A model generated the notes under the pieces. It did not search any database, had not been told where the DNA came from, and saw nothing but the letters and a program-made list of their open reading frames with translations. From JBQCHF01 sp051953655 (GTDB taxonomy: Bacteria > Actinomycetota > Actinomycetes > Motilibacterales > Motilibacteraceae), in contig JBQCIO010000106.1 in NCBI GenBank assembly GCA_051953655.1, positions 22,076-86,075 of the forward strand: a stretch of DNA of 64,000 nt. The letters run 5' to 3'. Within the stretch, counting starts at the first letter, position 1, and each line of letters begins with the position of its first letter. Positions 36,071-44,852 of this stretch are shown here, in pieces. The position numbers and the translations under genes were made by a program.

Positions 36071-37271
36071 GGGTGCCTCGTTCGTCGTGAGTGGCCGTCC
36101 CTGCACCCCGCGGCAGAAAGGCGTCCAGTGCCCGGATCACGAGCCCCGGCGTCTCGAGCGTCGGCATGTGCGGTGCGCCAAGGAGCTCGACGTAGGTGGA
36201 CCCAGGGACGTTGTCGGCGAGTCGGGTCATCACCGCCGGCCCGGTCGAGGCGTCCTGCTCACCGCACAGCACAAGCGTGGGGCGTGGCCAACCCCGGAGT
36301 CGGCCGGCCACATCGAGCCGCGAGAAGGAGCGCCACGCCGCGGCGACCTGGCGTGGCTCACCCCGCAGTACGCACTCGCGGGCGTACCGCACGCCCCAGC
36401 CGTTCTCGGCCAACGCCTCCGGCGTGAACCACCGTGTGAGAGAGGGAGCGACCTGCGCGGCCACACCGTCGTGCTCGACCGCTTCCGCCCGGCCGCCGAA
36501 GGAGTCGAAGGCTTGGTCGGTGGTGGCGGCAAGCGTCAGCGACAGCACGCTGTCCGGGTGCCGTACGGCGAAGGTCTGCGCCACGGCGCCGCCGTACGAG
36601 AGTCCGACGACGTGAGCGCGTTCGACGCCCGTCGCCGCCATCACTTCGAGCAGGTCGTCCGCCAGCTGCGAGAGCTCAGTAGGTGCCGGCGCTTCCGTGG
36701 CGGCGCCGTGTCCGCGTAGGTCGTAGGCGAACACCCGACGACCGACGGCCAGCTGCCGGATGATCGGCTCCCACATGCGCCAGGTGAGTCCGAGAGCGTG
36801 CAACAGGACGACGGCCGGGCCGGTGTCTCCGTACTGCGCGAGCTGGGTGGTGTGGTCCGACAGGGTCAGAGGGCGCACCGGCACGGCGACGCCGTCGTCG
36901 GCACCCAGGCCGTCGAGCACGTCTCGCACCACGTCCAGTCCGTTCAACGCCCGAGGGAAGCCGGCGTACACCGACGTGTGCTCAGCAAGGGCTCGCAGCT
37001 CGTCAGCCGTGACGCCGTGCTGCAGGGCCGCTTTCAGGTGCACGCGCAGCTGAGGCTCGACACCGCCGAGCGCGATGAGCACGGCGACAGTGGCGACCTC
37101 GCGGTCGCGCCAGGACAGCCGCGGGTCCGCCAGTGGTTGGCTGAACGCGCCGTCGAGCAGCCAGCGGAACATCGCAGGAGCCTCGGCCCGCAGTGAGGCC
37201 AGAGAAGTCTCGGGGTCGGTCCCGACGAGCGACCGGAAGGTGCGCGGGCCTCGCGCGTCGACGGTGGTCAT
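36057..37271 (-). CDS. Carboxymuconolactone decarboxylase-alpha/beta hydrolase fusion
   Basis: A 404-residue protein in two parts. Residues ~25-125 resemble carboxymuconolactone decarboxylase (LSWRDREVATVAVLIALGG, LRVHLKAALQHGVTADELRALAEH). Residues ~140-395 are an alpha/beta hydrolase like 3-oxoadipate enol-lactonase: GLSYGGAVA holds the nucleophile Ser, LCGEQDAST the Asp, and LGAPHMPTLE the His. In the known beta-ketoadipate fusion PcaL the hydrolase part comes first; here the order is reversed. No other pca genes are near, so the ring-cleavage role is uncertain. The ATG at 37271 has AGAGG at good spacing. It heads the operon preceded by site B. Confidence 0.87.
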   Translation of the reverse strand: MTTVDARGPRTFRSLVGTDPETSLASLRAEAPAMFRWLLDGAFSQPLADPRLSWRDREVATVAVLIALGGVEPQLRVHLKAALQHGVTADELRALAEHTSVYAGFPRALNGLDVVRDVLDGLGADDGVAVPVRPLTLSDHTTQLAQYGDTGPAVVLLHALGLTWRMWEPIIRQLAVGRRVFAYDLRGHGAATEAPAPTELSQLADDLLEVMAATGVERAHVVGLSYGGAVAQTFAVRHPDSVLSLTLAATTDQAFDSFGGRAEAVEHDGVAAQVAPSLTRWFTPEALAENGWGVRYARECVLRGEPRQVAAAWRSFSRLDVAGRLRGWPRPTLVLCGEQDASTGPAVMTRLADNVPGSTYVELLGAPHMPTLETPGLVIRALDAFLPRGAGTATHDERGTRVAS

Positions 37272-37403
37272 ACAGTGCCTCTCGTAGGGGGGCGATGGGC
37301 CGGCGGCTGACCTGCCGCCTGGCCTCACCAGCGTTGCGGTCGCGCGACCCGCGCACCTCGGTGCTGCGACCGGGGCGGGCCGTGACGTTGTGCCGTCGGC
37401 CGG

Positions 37404-37419
37404 TCGGCCGGATGACGTA
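37404..37419 (-). promoter_or_regulatory. Conserved 16-bp motif, site B
   Basis: TACGTCATCCGGCCGA on the minus strand, 133-148 bp upstream of the CMD-hydrolase start and about 30 bp past the histidine kinase stop. It is identical to site A. Confidence 0.65.
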
Positions 37420-37447
37420 CCTGCCGCTTCCTGCGAGGTCCGCGCTG

Positions 37448-38971
37448 CTACGCCACCGGCACGCTCACCGTGACGACGCAGCCGGCACCCGGCGCGCTGT
37501 CCACGGTGAGGCGGCCGCCGATGGCCGTTGCGCGATCGCGCATCGTCACCTGGCCCAGGTGGCCCTCCTGCACGGAGGCGGGGTCGAAGCCCCGGCCGTC
37601 GTCGCGCACCTGCACGGTCAACAGGTGCGCCGCGTCGTCCGCGCGTACCTGGACGGCGACGGTGGTGGCCGCCGCGTGCTTGACGGTGTTGTGCAGCGCC
37701 TCCAGCACCAGGCGGTACAGGTGCTCCTCCGTTCGCGGATCCAGCGCGAGTCGGCGCTCGGGACCGGCGACGGTGATAGTCAGCCCTTCCCGGGCGCTGA
37801 GCGCCGCCGCCTGCCGCGTCAGCGCGACCACGAGACCTTCGTTCTCCAGCGCCCCGGGGCGCAGCTCGAAGATCAGCGCCCTCATCTCGGCGAGCGCACC
37901 GCGCGTCAGTGCCGCCAAGGTCTCCAGGCTGGTGGCGAGAGGGTCGCTCGGCGCAACCCCGTGGCCGGCGAGGCGTCGCTGCGCAGCACGCGCGTGCATC
38001 GTCATCGAGAACAGCGCCTGGCTGACCGAGTCGTGCAGCTCTCGCGCGAGACGCTGCCGCTCGACGAGCGTGGCGTGCGACTCGGCTGCGCCGAACAGTC
38101 GCGAGTTCTCGACGGCGACTGCGGACTGGTCGGCGATCGCCTGCAGGAACGCGCGCTCGGCCCCGTCCAGCTGGTAGTCGGCTGCGACGTAGAGCAGCAG
38201 GCACCCCACGCACCGCCCTCGGGCGCCCAGCGGCACTACGACGACGTCCTGGAACTGCATCGCCACCCACGTCGAGTGCAACGGGCCATAGCGAGGGTCG
38301 GCCTCGGCGTGGCCACGAAAGTCTCGGATGACCGTGACGTCGGTCGCCAACGTGACATTGCGGATCGGCGAGTCGACCCCGGCGGCGTAGGCGGCTTCGA
38401 CCCGCTCGCGATAACCCTCGGGAAGCCCGTCATCGCCGTAGGCGGAGAGGTCCCGCAGCTCCTCGTCCTCCCACACCACGACGGCTGCCGCCTCGGCACC
38501 CGTGGCAGAACGCACGCTGCGGGCGACCTGACGCAGCGTCCCTTCGAGCGGGTGCTCGAGCGTCATGGCATCGGCGATCCCGGCGAAGGCCGCGATCCGG
38601 CGTTCCAGCTGCTCGTAGGCCGCCACCTGCTCTGTGACGTCGGTGGCGGTGACGAGAAGGCCGCGGGCCCCGCTCTCCAGCTCGATCGGGGCGAGGACCA
38701 GGTCCCAGTGGATCGCGGAGCCGTCCTGACCGGTCAGCGAGACTCTACGACGCCCGACGTCCGCGGAGGGCGCGCCAACCGCAGAGAGCCACCGACCGTC
38801 GAACCGGCTCCCGAAGAGCCCAGCCCACCCCGGGCTGCTACGCAGCACGCGGCCTTCGGCGTCGAGCAGAGCCACTGCTATCGGCAGATGACTGACAAGG
38901 CATTCCCACGACGGCAGCACCTCAGCGACACCGTGGCTTCGCGAGGGGGTCTCAGCCACCCAGTGGTCCAT
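37448..38971 (-). CDS. Soluble PAS-GAF histidine kinase (HisKA_3 type)
   Basis: A 507-residue cytoplasmic kinase with no membrane helix. An N-terminal PAS domain (LPIAVALLDAEGRVLRSSPG) is followed by a GAF domain (about residues 165-310; VVVPLGARGRCVGCLLLYVA). The HisKA_3 phosphorylation site is RQRLARELHDSVSQALF near residue 314. The ATPase domain has LVLEALHNTVKHA (N box) and DDGRGFDPASV (G1). The ATG at 38971 is used. It probably signals to the NarL-type regulator encoded 2.4 kb further on. It is divergent from the YciI gene, and the shared upstream region holds site C. Confidence 0.92.
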   Translation of the reverse strand: MDHWVAETPSRSHGVAEVLPSWECLVSHLPIAVALLDAEGRVLRSSPGWAGLFGSRFDGRWLSAVGAPSADVGRRRVSLTGQDGSAIHWDLVLAPIELESGARGLLVTATDVTEQVAAYEQLERRIAAFAGIADAMTLEHPLEGTLRQVARSVRSATGAEAAAVVVWEDEELRDLSAYGDDGLPEGYRERVEAAYAAGVDSPIRNVTLATDVTVIRDFRGHAEADPRYGPLHSTWVAMQFQDVVVVPLGARGRCVGCLLLYVAADYQLDGAERAFLQAIADQSAVAVENSRLFGAAESHATLVERQRLARELHDSVSQALFSMTMHARAAQRRLAGHGVAPSDPLATSLETLAALTRGALAEMRALIFELRPGALENEGLVVALTRQAAALSAREGLTITVAGPERRLALDPRTEEHLYRLVLEALHNTVKHAAATTVAVQVRADDAAHLLTVQVRDDGRGFDPASVQEGHLGQVTMRDRATAIGGRLTVDSAPGAGCVVTVSVPVA

Positions 38972-39055
38972 CCTCGACTCCCGACTCGTGCCCCTGCACC
39001 GACCGAGCCTGCCATGCCGGTCGGCGGCGCGTCGACGCCTTGCGCCTGGTCCGTC

Positions 39056-39071
39056 TCGGTCATCCGGCCGA
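39056..39071 (+). promoter_or_regulatory. Conserved 16-bp motif, site C
   Basis: TCGGTCATCCGGCCGA, 14 of 16 bases identical to sites A and B, including the unbroken GTCATCCGGCCGA. It lies 116-131 bp upstream of the YciI start in the same orientation, and about 85-100 bp upstream of the divergent histidine kinase. Confidence 0.55.
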
Positions 39072-39186
39072 GCTGCTGGCGACGTATCCGCAGGGACGGG
39101 TCGAGCCATCCCGCCGAGGTGACGACGCGCGCAGCGGGAAAGACTGGGCGACGCGCAGATCATCCGACGACAGAGGAGTCCGCAGC

Positions 39187-39513
39187 ATGTCAGCCGAAAG
39201 CACGTCACCGGCCCCTGAGCTCTTCTCGGGAACCGCCTTCGTCCTCCTGGTCGACTACCTCTTTCCGTTGTCGCGGATCGACCAGCTGCTGGACGACCAC
39301 CGCGCCTGGCTGGACGGCCACTTCGCCGACGGCACCTTCCTGGTCTCGGGTCCGCGGGTTCCTCGCGTCGGCGGCACGATCCTGGCGACCGGTACGTCGC
39401 GCGACGACCTGGAACGCAGGATCGCGTCCGATCCACTGGTCCTGGCGGGTGCGGCCCGCTACGAGGTCGTGGAGTTCAGCCCCACCCGCGGCCCCTACGC
39501 CACGGTGGCGTAA
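39187..39513 (+). CDS. YciI-like (YCII-related) small protein
   Basis: A 108-residue protein of the YCII fold: FVLLVDYLFPLSRIDQLLDDH, RAWLDGHFADGTFLVSGPRVP, GGTILATGTSRDDLERRIASD and YEVVEFSPTRG match the family well. The His and Asp residues of the presumed active site lie in DDHRAWLDGHFADG. YciI proteins are small dimeric, ferredoxin-like enzymes of uncertain reaction. The ATG at 39187 is preceded by GAGGAG. It is a separate transcription unit with site C upstream, so probably part of the local regulon. Confidence 0.84.
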   Translation: MSAESTSPAPELFSGTAFVLLVDYLFPLSRIDQLLDDHRAWLDGHFADGTFLVSGPRVPRVGGTILATGTSRDDLERRIASDPLVLAGAARYEVVEFSPTRGPYATVA

Positions 39514-39666
39514 CCGACGTCGTCGAGCCACCCCGCGCGGGCCGGGCGAATCCCGACACTGCTGACCGCTGGCCGGACATTGTGGACAGGCCTACCAGGG
39601 CCATCCCCTGGTCGTTCACCCCTCGACCGATGTCGCCCTGTGCGGTCTGGCCCCCGACAGAACGGC

Positions 39667-42045
39667 TCAGGCGACGACCGGCCGGCTGGCGGCCACCTGC
39701 CCCTGGCCGGGCAGCTGCGGCAGCGGCGACGGGCGCTCGTGCCGGGCCTGGTGCACGGCCACCGCGGCGCGGTGGTAGTCCTCCAGCTCGGCCACGAACG
39801 CCGGGTCGACGTAGCGCGCGCCGTCCACGGCCGGGCCCTGGGTGCCCTCGATGACCGCGACGACGTCCTCGCCGGACAGCGTGAGCTGGGTCTCCAGGGC
39901 GTGGGTGACCGCGAGGACCTCGCGGCGGTTGGCCCGCAGGATCTCCGACGTCCTGTCGTAGAGCTCGCGCAGCTTGGCCTCGATGGCCTCGCCGGTGGCC
40001 GAGTCGTAGGGCAGGTCGCCGAGGTCGACGCCGGAACGCAGCTGCACGCCCATGTTGTGCGCGCGCAGCGTCGAGCCCATCGCGTGCGAGAGGAAGGCGC
40101 GGGTGACGATGGCGGTGGCGTTGGCCATGTCGCCGCCGACGCCCTGGGTGTGGTCGCCGTCGTAGAACAGCCGCTCGCCGGCAAGGCTGGCCAGGAAGGT
40201 CATGACGTCGACCTCGACCTCGCTGCGCCACTCGACGAAGCGCTCCTCCACCGGGATCGGGGAGACGAAGCCGCCGGTGTCGCCGCGCCGCTCGATGGTG
40301 GCGGTGTCGATGATCGAGGACTTCTGCAGCCGGTACATCACGACCGCGTGGCAGGCCTCGTGCAGCGCCACGCTGTGCCGCTCGCGGTCGACGTAGCTGA
40401 AGCCGTCGGCCAGGCCGTGCTCCTTGAGCGAGCGGGCGCGCAGCACGTCGGCGTAGGTGACGGTGTGCCGCCCGTCGCGCATGGCGGTGATGAGTGCCTC
40501 GTTGACGACGTCCTTGATGGTGGCACCGGTGGCGTAGGGCGTGATGGTGGCCAGCCGCTCGATCTGCGCCTCGGTGAGGTCGTGGTCGACCCGGTCCAGG
40601 TAGTTCCGGTAGGTGACGACCCGGCCCTCCTTGGTCGGGTAGCCCACCCGGTAGATCCGGTCGATGCGGCCCGGGCGCAGCAGCGCCGGGTCCAGCGAGT
40701 CGGGCATGTTGGTGGCCATCACCACGAGGATCCGGTACTTGGGCGGCGGCTTGGGCCGCATGCCGAGCACCTTGCGCAGCGAGCGGTTGAGGAACCCGCG
40801 CGGCTTCTTCAGGCCGGACAGCTCGGTGAGCAGCGCCTGCAGGGTGCCGTCGAACGAGCCGCGCCCGCCGTTCATACCGCCGGGCATCACGAACTCCGCC
40901 TCGGCCCGCGCCATCTCCTGGCGGGTGAGGAAGTCGCGGGTCGGCGCGGAGACGTAACCACGGCCGCCGCACGCGTGCTCGTCCACCCACGGCGCCGGGC
41001 TGCCCATGGCCGCGGCCACCTTGCGCGCGTTGGCCACCGCGCCGCCGCGGCTGCCAAGGGTGTCGGCCTCGTCGAAGAACACGATGACGCCGCCGTAGCG
41101 CAGGGCGAGCTTGCGCAGCTTCCGGAACAGGCCCTTGACCTTGAGGACGCCGACCCCGAAGAACATGTTGATGAACGCGCCCGGGTCGACGAAGACGTAG
41201 GGCTTGCCGGTCTCGCCGGCCATCGCCTCGGCCATCAGCGTCTTGCCGGTGCCCGGCGGTCCCCACAACAGGATCCCGCTGGGCACGTAGCCGCCGGCAG
41301 CCTCGATCTTCTCGGGGTCCTCCAGGAACACGACGTTCTCGCGAACCTTCTCCAGCACGCGGTCCTGGCCCCACACGTCGGTGAACCGGGTGCGGATGTC
41401 GTCGGGCATGTAGGTCTCGACGCCGCCGCGGCTGAGGAACCAGAAGATGCCGGCGAACTGCAGGATCCCGAACAGCAGCGCGAAGGCGAGCTGGAAGGCC
41501 AGCGGCAGCGCGGAGTAGACCTTGGTGGGCAGGCTGAACAGGGCGCGCACCGGGGACTGGTGGGTGGCCTTGCCGAGCACGACCGCGAGCAGCACCACGA
41601 ACAGCGCGAGCTTGAGGGCCCGGGCCAGCCGGTAGCGGTTCCAGTCGTCGATGCGGTGCGTCAGCCGGTCGGTGCCCGCGAACAGCCGGTTCCAGCGCCG
41701 GTGGTAGCGGGCGGAGCGCTCGGCCACCAGGAAGTGCAGCTGGCGCAGCACCTCCAGCCCGGCCAGCAGCAGCAGCCACCAGTAGGTGGTGGCGGTGGCG
41801 GGCAGCGCCGCGACAGGCGACTCCAGCCCGAGGGACTGGTCGTACTCGTACCACCACAGCACGCCGACGACGACGGCGAGCAGGAGCAGCAGCTTGGTGC
41901 GGTCCCACAGCGCGAGCTTGGGCCGGGTCGGCCGGTCCTCCAGCCGGGGGCGCGAGCCGACCGGACCGGTGTCCGGCGCGGCCAGGCCGGCCAGCGGGTG
42001 CTGCCCCTGCTCCGCCGTGGCCGTGGCGCTCTCGTCGTCGCTCAT
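39667..42045 (-). CDS. FtsH-like membrane AAA metalloprotease with inserted loops
   Basis: A 792-residue protein. Several membrane helices occupy residues ~45-205 (LLLLLAVVVGVLWWYEY, YWWLLLLAG, LALFVVLLAVVLG, LAFALLFGILQFAGIFWFL), more than FtsH's two. The AAA domain has GPPGTGKT near residue 263, pore-loop INMFFGVGV, Walker B FFDEADTLGSRGG and sensor ATNMPDSLDPALLRPGRID. About 85 extra residues are inserted between Walker B and sensor 1. The M41 protease domain keeps HEACH (HExxH) near residue 562, and GGDMANATAI holds the third zinc ligand, so proteolysis looks possible. ATG at 42045, 23 bases after the lipoprotein stop, indicates co-transcription. It is not the ordinary ftsH. Confidence 0.88.
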   Translation of the reverse strand: MSDDESATATAEQGQHPLAGLAAPDTGPVGSRPRLEDRPTRPKLALWDRTKLLLLLAVVVGVLWWYEYDQSLGLESPVAALPATATTYWWLLLLAGLEVLRQLHFLVAERSARYHRRWNRLFAGTDRLTHRIDDWNRYRLARALKLALFVVLLAVVLGKATHQSPVRALFSLPTKVYSALPLAFQLAFALLFGILQFAGIFWFLSRGGVETYMPDDIRTRFTDVWGQDRVLEKVRENVVFLEDPEKIEAAGGYVPSGILLWGPPGTGKTLMAEAMAGETGKPYVFVDPGAFINMFFGVGVLKVKGLFRKLRKLALRYGGVIVFFDEADTLGSRGGAVANARKVAAAMGSPAPWVDEHACGGRGYVSAPTRDFLTRQEMARAEAEFVMPGGMNGGRGSFDGTLQALLTELSGLKKPRGFLNRSLRKVLGMRPKPPPKYRILVVMATNMPDSLDPALLRPGRIDRIYRVGYPTKEGRVVTYRNYLDRVDHDLTEAQIERLATITPYATGATIKDVVNEALITAMRDGRHTVTYADVLRARSLKEHGLADGFSYVDRERHSVALHEACHAVVMYRLQKSSIIDTATIERRGDTGGFVSPIPVEERFVEWRSEVEVDVMTFLASLAGERLFYDGDHTQGVGGDMANATAIVTRAFLSHAMGSTLRAHNMGVQLRSGVDLGDLPYDSATGEAIEAKLRELYDRTSEILRANRREVLAVTHALETQLTLSGEDVVAVIEGTQGPAVDGARYVDPAFVAELEDYHRAAVAVHQARHERPSPLPQLPGQGQVAASRPVVA

Positions 42046-42068
42046 GCTCGCTCCTGCCCTGATTCCGC

Positions 42069-42863
42069 TCAGTCCCGGATCCGCAGCGACGTCGCGACGT
42101 CGTCGATGACGCTGCGCTGCTCCTGCCAGCAGGCGACCGAGCACCGCACCCGCAACGTGTAGGCCTTGTCCTTCTTCTGGTCGACCACCACCGTCTGGTC
42201 GATCACCATCGGCTTCTCGCCGCCGAGCTGGACGACCATGACGTCGCGCGCCCCGACCCGGCTGCCGCCGGACAGGTCGGTGTCCTTCACGACCCCCAGC
42301 ACGAGGCCGGGCAACGAGGTCTGGTGCAGCACCGGGCCGCCGGCGAAGGCGGGGCCGGAGGAGCGGCCGGCAAGGGCGGTCGCACTGGTCGTGGTGGTCG
42401 TGGCCGGAGTGGTCGTGGCGGTGCCGGAGGCCGCGGTGAGGTCAGCGGTGAGCGCGTCGGTGACCGGCACGAAGGCGTCACGCGCGGTGTCCGGGGTCAT
42501 CGCGGCGGCGTCGGCGGCGCTGAGCGGGTAGACGCGCACGAGCACCACCGGGTGGTCGGTGGCCTCGGGGGTCAGCACGTCGGCCGCATCGGTGCCGCGG
42601 CGCGCGGCGTAGGCGACCTGGTAGTCGACCGTCACCTCGGGCAGGCTGCCGGCCACCTGCTTGTTCGCCCTGGCGACGGCCCGCTCCAGGTCGGCGGCGG
42701 TGTACTGCTGCCAGGACCAGGGCACCCGGAACGCCATGCCGGTCCCGGTGTTCGACGACACGCGGTAGGAGGGCGCGGCGCAGGCGGCCAGCGGCACCAC
42801 GGTGGCCGCCGCGGCGACCCACGCCGCGCGTCGCACCGCCCCGCCGCGTGCCCGAGCGGACAC
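42069..42863 (-). CDS. Putative lipoprotein encoded with the FtsH-like protease
   Basis: A 264-residue exported protein. The signal peptide ends in the lipobox PLAACAAP, so it is probably membrane-anchored and surface-facing. The middle has an SGTATTTPATTTTTSATAL linker rich in Thr. The C-terminal half has beta-rich VVQLGGEKPMVIDQ and two Cys in VRCSVACWQEQ. Family not recognised. The GTG at 42863 follows GGAGGGTGG; longer frames lack a signal peptide at the start. Partnership with the protease is inferred from the 23-base gap. Confidence 0.75.
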   Translation of the reverse strand: MSARARGGAVRRAAWVAAAATVVPLAACAAPSYRVSSNTGTGMAFRVPWSWQQYTAADLERAVARANKQVAGSLPEVTVDYQVAYAARRGTDAADVLTPEATDHPVVLVRVYPLSAADAAAMTPDTARDAFVPVTDALTADLTAASGTATTTPATTTTTSATALAGRSSGPAFAGGPVLHQTSLPGLVLGVVKDTDLSGGSRVGARDVMVVQLGGEKPMVIDQTVVVDQKKDKAYTLRVRCSVACWQEQRSVIDDVATSLRIRD

Positions 42864-43052
42864 CCACCCTCCAGCTCCCGCCCCGGCCCCTGCGGCCTCG
42901 CGAGGATCTGAGTATGGACCGCGCCGCGGTGATCCGCCCGCCATCCGTCCGAGCGTTGGACAGCCGCTGCGCGGGGCGTCTGCAGCACCCGGACGGCCGA
43001 ACGCCCACCGCGACACGAGGTCGCGATGGGCGTCCAGGCCGATGCGCTCGGT

Positions 43053-44852
43053 TCAGTTGCGCTGGTCGTCCGCCAGGGTCTCGCGGTCGGGCCGGAACCC
43101 GCCCGGCGCGTGCCCCTCGGGCTTGGCGTCGATGCCGGCCTCCTTGCGCTGCTCCGGCGTGATCGGCGTCGGCGCGGAGGTCAGCGGGTCGTAGCCGGCC
43201 CCGGTCTTGGGGAACGCGATGACCTCGCGCAGCGAGTCGGCCCCGGCCAGCAGCATGCAGACCCGGTCCCAGCCGAAGGCGATGCCGCCGTGCGGCGGCG
43301 GACCGTACTGGAAGGCGTCGAGCAGGAAGCCGAACTTCTCCTGCGCCTCCTCGGAGGTGAGCCCGATGACGTCGAACACCCGCTGCTGCATCTCGCGGCG
43401 GTGGATACGGATGGATCCGCCGCCGATCTCGTTGCCGTTGCAGACGATGTCGTAGGCGTAGGCCAGCGCCTCACCCGGCGCGTCCTGGAAGCGGTCGGCC
43501 CACTCGGCGTTGGGCGAGGTGAACGGGTGGTGCACGGCGGTCCAGCCGCCCTCGCCGTCCTCCTCGAACATCGGCGCGTCGACGACCCACAGGAACGACC
43601 ACTGCGACTCGTCGATGAGCCCGCAGCGCCGGCCGATCTCCAGCCGGGCCGCGCCGAGCAGCGCGAGGGCGTCGTTCCGCTTGCCGGCGGCGAAGAACAC
43701 CGCGTCGCCAGGCTGGGCGCCGACGTGCTCGGCGACCCGGGCCCGCTCGTCGTCGCTGATGTTCTTGGCCACCGGGCCGGTCAGCTCGCCGTCGGGCTGC
43801 ACCAGGACGTAGGCAAGCCCCTTGGCGCCGCGGGCCTTGGCCCAGTCCTGCCAGCCGTCGAGCTCCTTGCGGGTCTGCCCCGCACCGCCGGGCATGACCA
43901 CCGCGCCGACGTGCCCGCCGGACTCGACCGCCGCGGCGAACACCCGGAACGGCGTGGCCTTGAAGAACTCCGTGCAGTCCACGAGTTCTTGTCCGAACCG
44001 GTTGTCCGGCTTGTCGCTGCCGTAGCGCGACATCGCCTCGGCGTAGGTCAGGCGCGGCATCTCGCCGATCTCGTAGTCCAGGACGCCCTTCCACAGGGCG
44101 CGGACCACGGCCTCGCCGACCTCGATGACGTCGTCCTCCTCCACGAAGGACATCTCGATGTCGAGCTGGGTGAACTCGGGCTGGCGGTCCTTGCGGAAGT
44201 CCTCGTCCCGGTAGCAGCGGGCGATCTGGTAGTACCGCTCCAGGCCGCCGACCATGAGCAGCTGCTTGAACAGCTGCGGCGACTGCGGCAGGGCGTACCA
44301 CTTGCCCGGCTGAAGGCGCACCGGGACCAGGAAGTCGCGCGCGCCCTCCGGGGTGGAGCGGGTGAGGGTGGGCGTCTCGATCTCGACGAACTCGCGCTGG
44401 GCCAGCACCTCGCGGGCGATCCGGCTGACCTCGCTGCGCATCCGGATGGCGCGGGCCGGACCCTGGCGGCGCAGGTCGAGGTAGCGGTAGCGCAGCCGCA
44501 CCTCGTCGCCGACCTCGAGGTGCTCGTCGAGCGGGAACGGCAGCGGCGCGCTCTCGGACAGCACGTCGAGGGTCTCGACGACGACCTCCACCTCGCCGGT
44601 GGGGATGTTGGCGTTCTCGTTGCCCTCGGGGCGGCGCTGCACGGTGCCGGTGACCTTGACGCAGTACTCCGCGCGCAGCTCGTGCGCGGTGTCGGCGTCG
44701 CGGACGACCACCTGCACCACGCCGGAGGCGTCGCGCAGGTCCAGGAAGGCGACCCCGCCGTGGTCGCGGCGGCGGGCGACCCAGCCGGCCAGGGTGACGG
44801 TGGTGCCGGCGTCCTGCGCACGCAGGGAGCCGGCGGTGCGGGTGCGGATCAC
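43053..44852 (-). CDS. aspS: Aspartyl-tRNA synthetase
   Basis: A 599-residue class IIb synthetase of the bacterial type. The OB-fold anticodon domain is at the start ([20 protein letters not shown]). Class II motif 2 is seen in [16 protein letters not shown] and motif 3 in [18 protein letters not shown] insertion domain at residues ~290-420 is the bacterial form. Whether it is discriminating or not was not determined. The GTG at 44852 overlaps the hisS stop by 4 bp. A ~190-base gap without a gene separates it from the lipoprotein gene. Confidence 0.97.
   Translation of the reverse strand: MIRTRTAGSLRAQDAGTTVTLAGWVARRRDHGGVAFLDLRDASGVVQVVVRDADTAHELRAEYCVKVTGTVQRRPEGNENANIPTGEVEVVVETLDVLSESAPLPFPLDEHLEVGDEVRLRYRYLDLRRQGPARAIRMRSEVSRIAREVLAQREFVEIETPTLTRSTPEGARDFLVPVRLQPGKWYALPQSPQLFKQLLMVGGLERYYQIARCYRDEDFRKDRQPEFTQLDIEMSFVEEDDVIEVGEAVVRALWKGVLDYEIGEMPRLTYAEAMSRYGSDKPDNRFGQELVDCTEFFKATPFRVFAAAVESGGHVGAVVMPGGAGQTRKELDGWQDWAKARGAKGLAYVLVQPDGELTGPVAKNISDDERARVAEHVGAQPGDAVFFAAGKRNDALALLGAARLEIGRRCGLIDESQWSFLWVVDAPMFEEDGEGGWTAVHHPFTSPNAEWADRFQDAPGEALAYAYDIVCNGNEIGGGSIRIHRREMQQRVFDVIGLTSEEAQEKFGFLLDAFQYGPPPHGGIAFGWDRVCMLLAGADSLREVIAFPKTGAGYDPLTSAPTPITPEQRKEAGIDAKPEGHAPGGFRPDRETLADDQRN

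Noticed and set aside
25717..39600. Genomic island with integrase or attachment sites
   Set aside because: No integrase, transposase, tRNA or flanking direct repeat was seen; only the toxin tip and immunity gene show a clear composition change.
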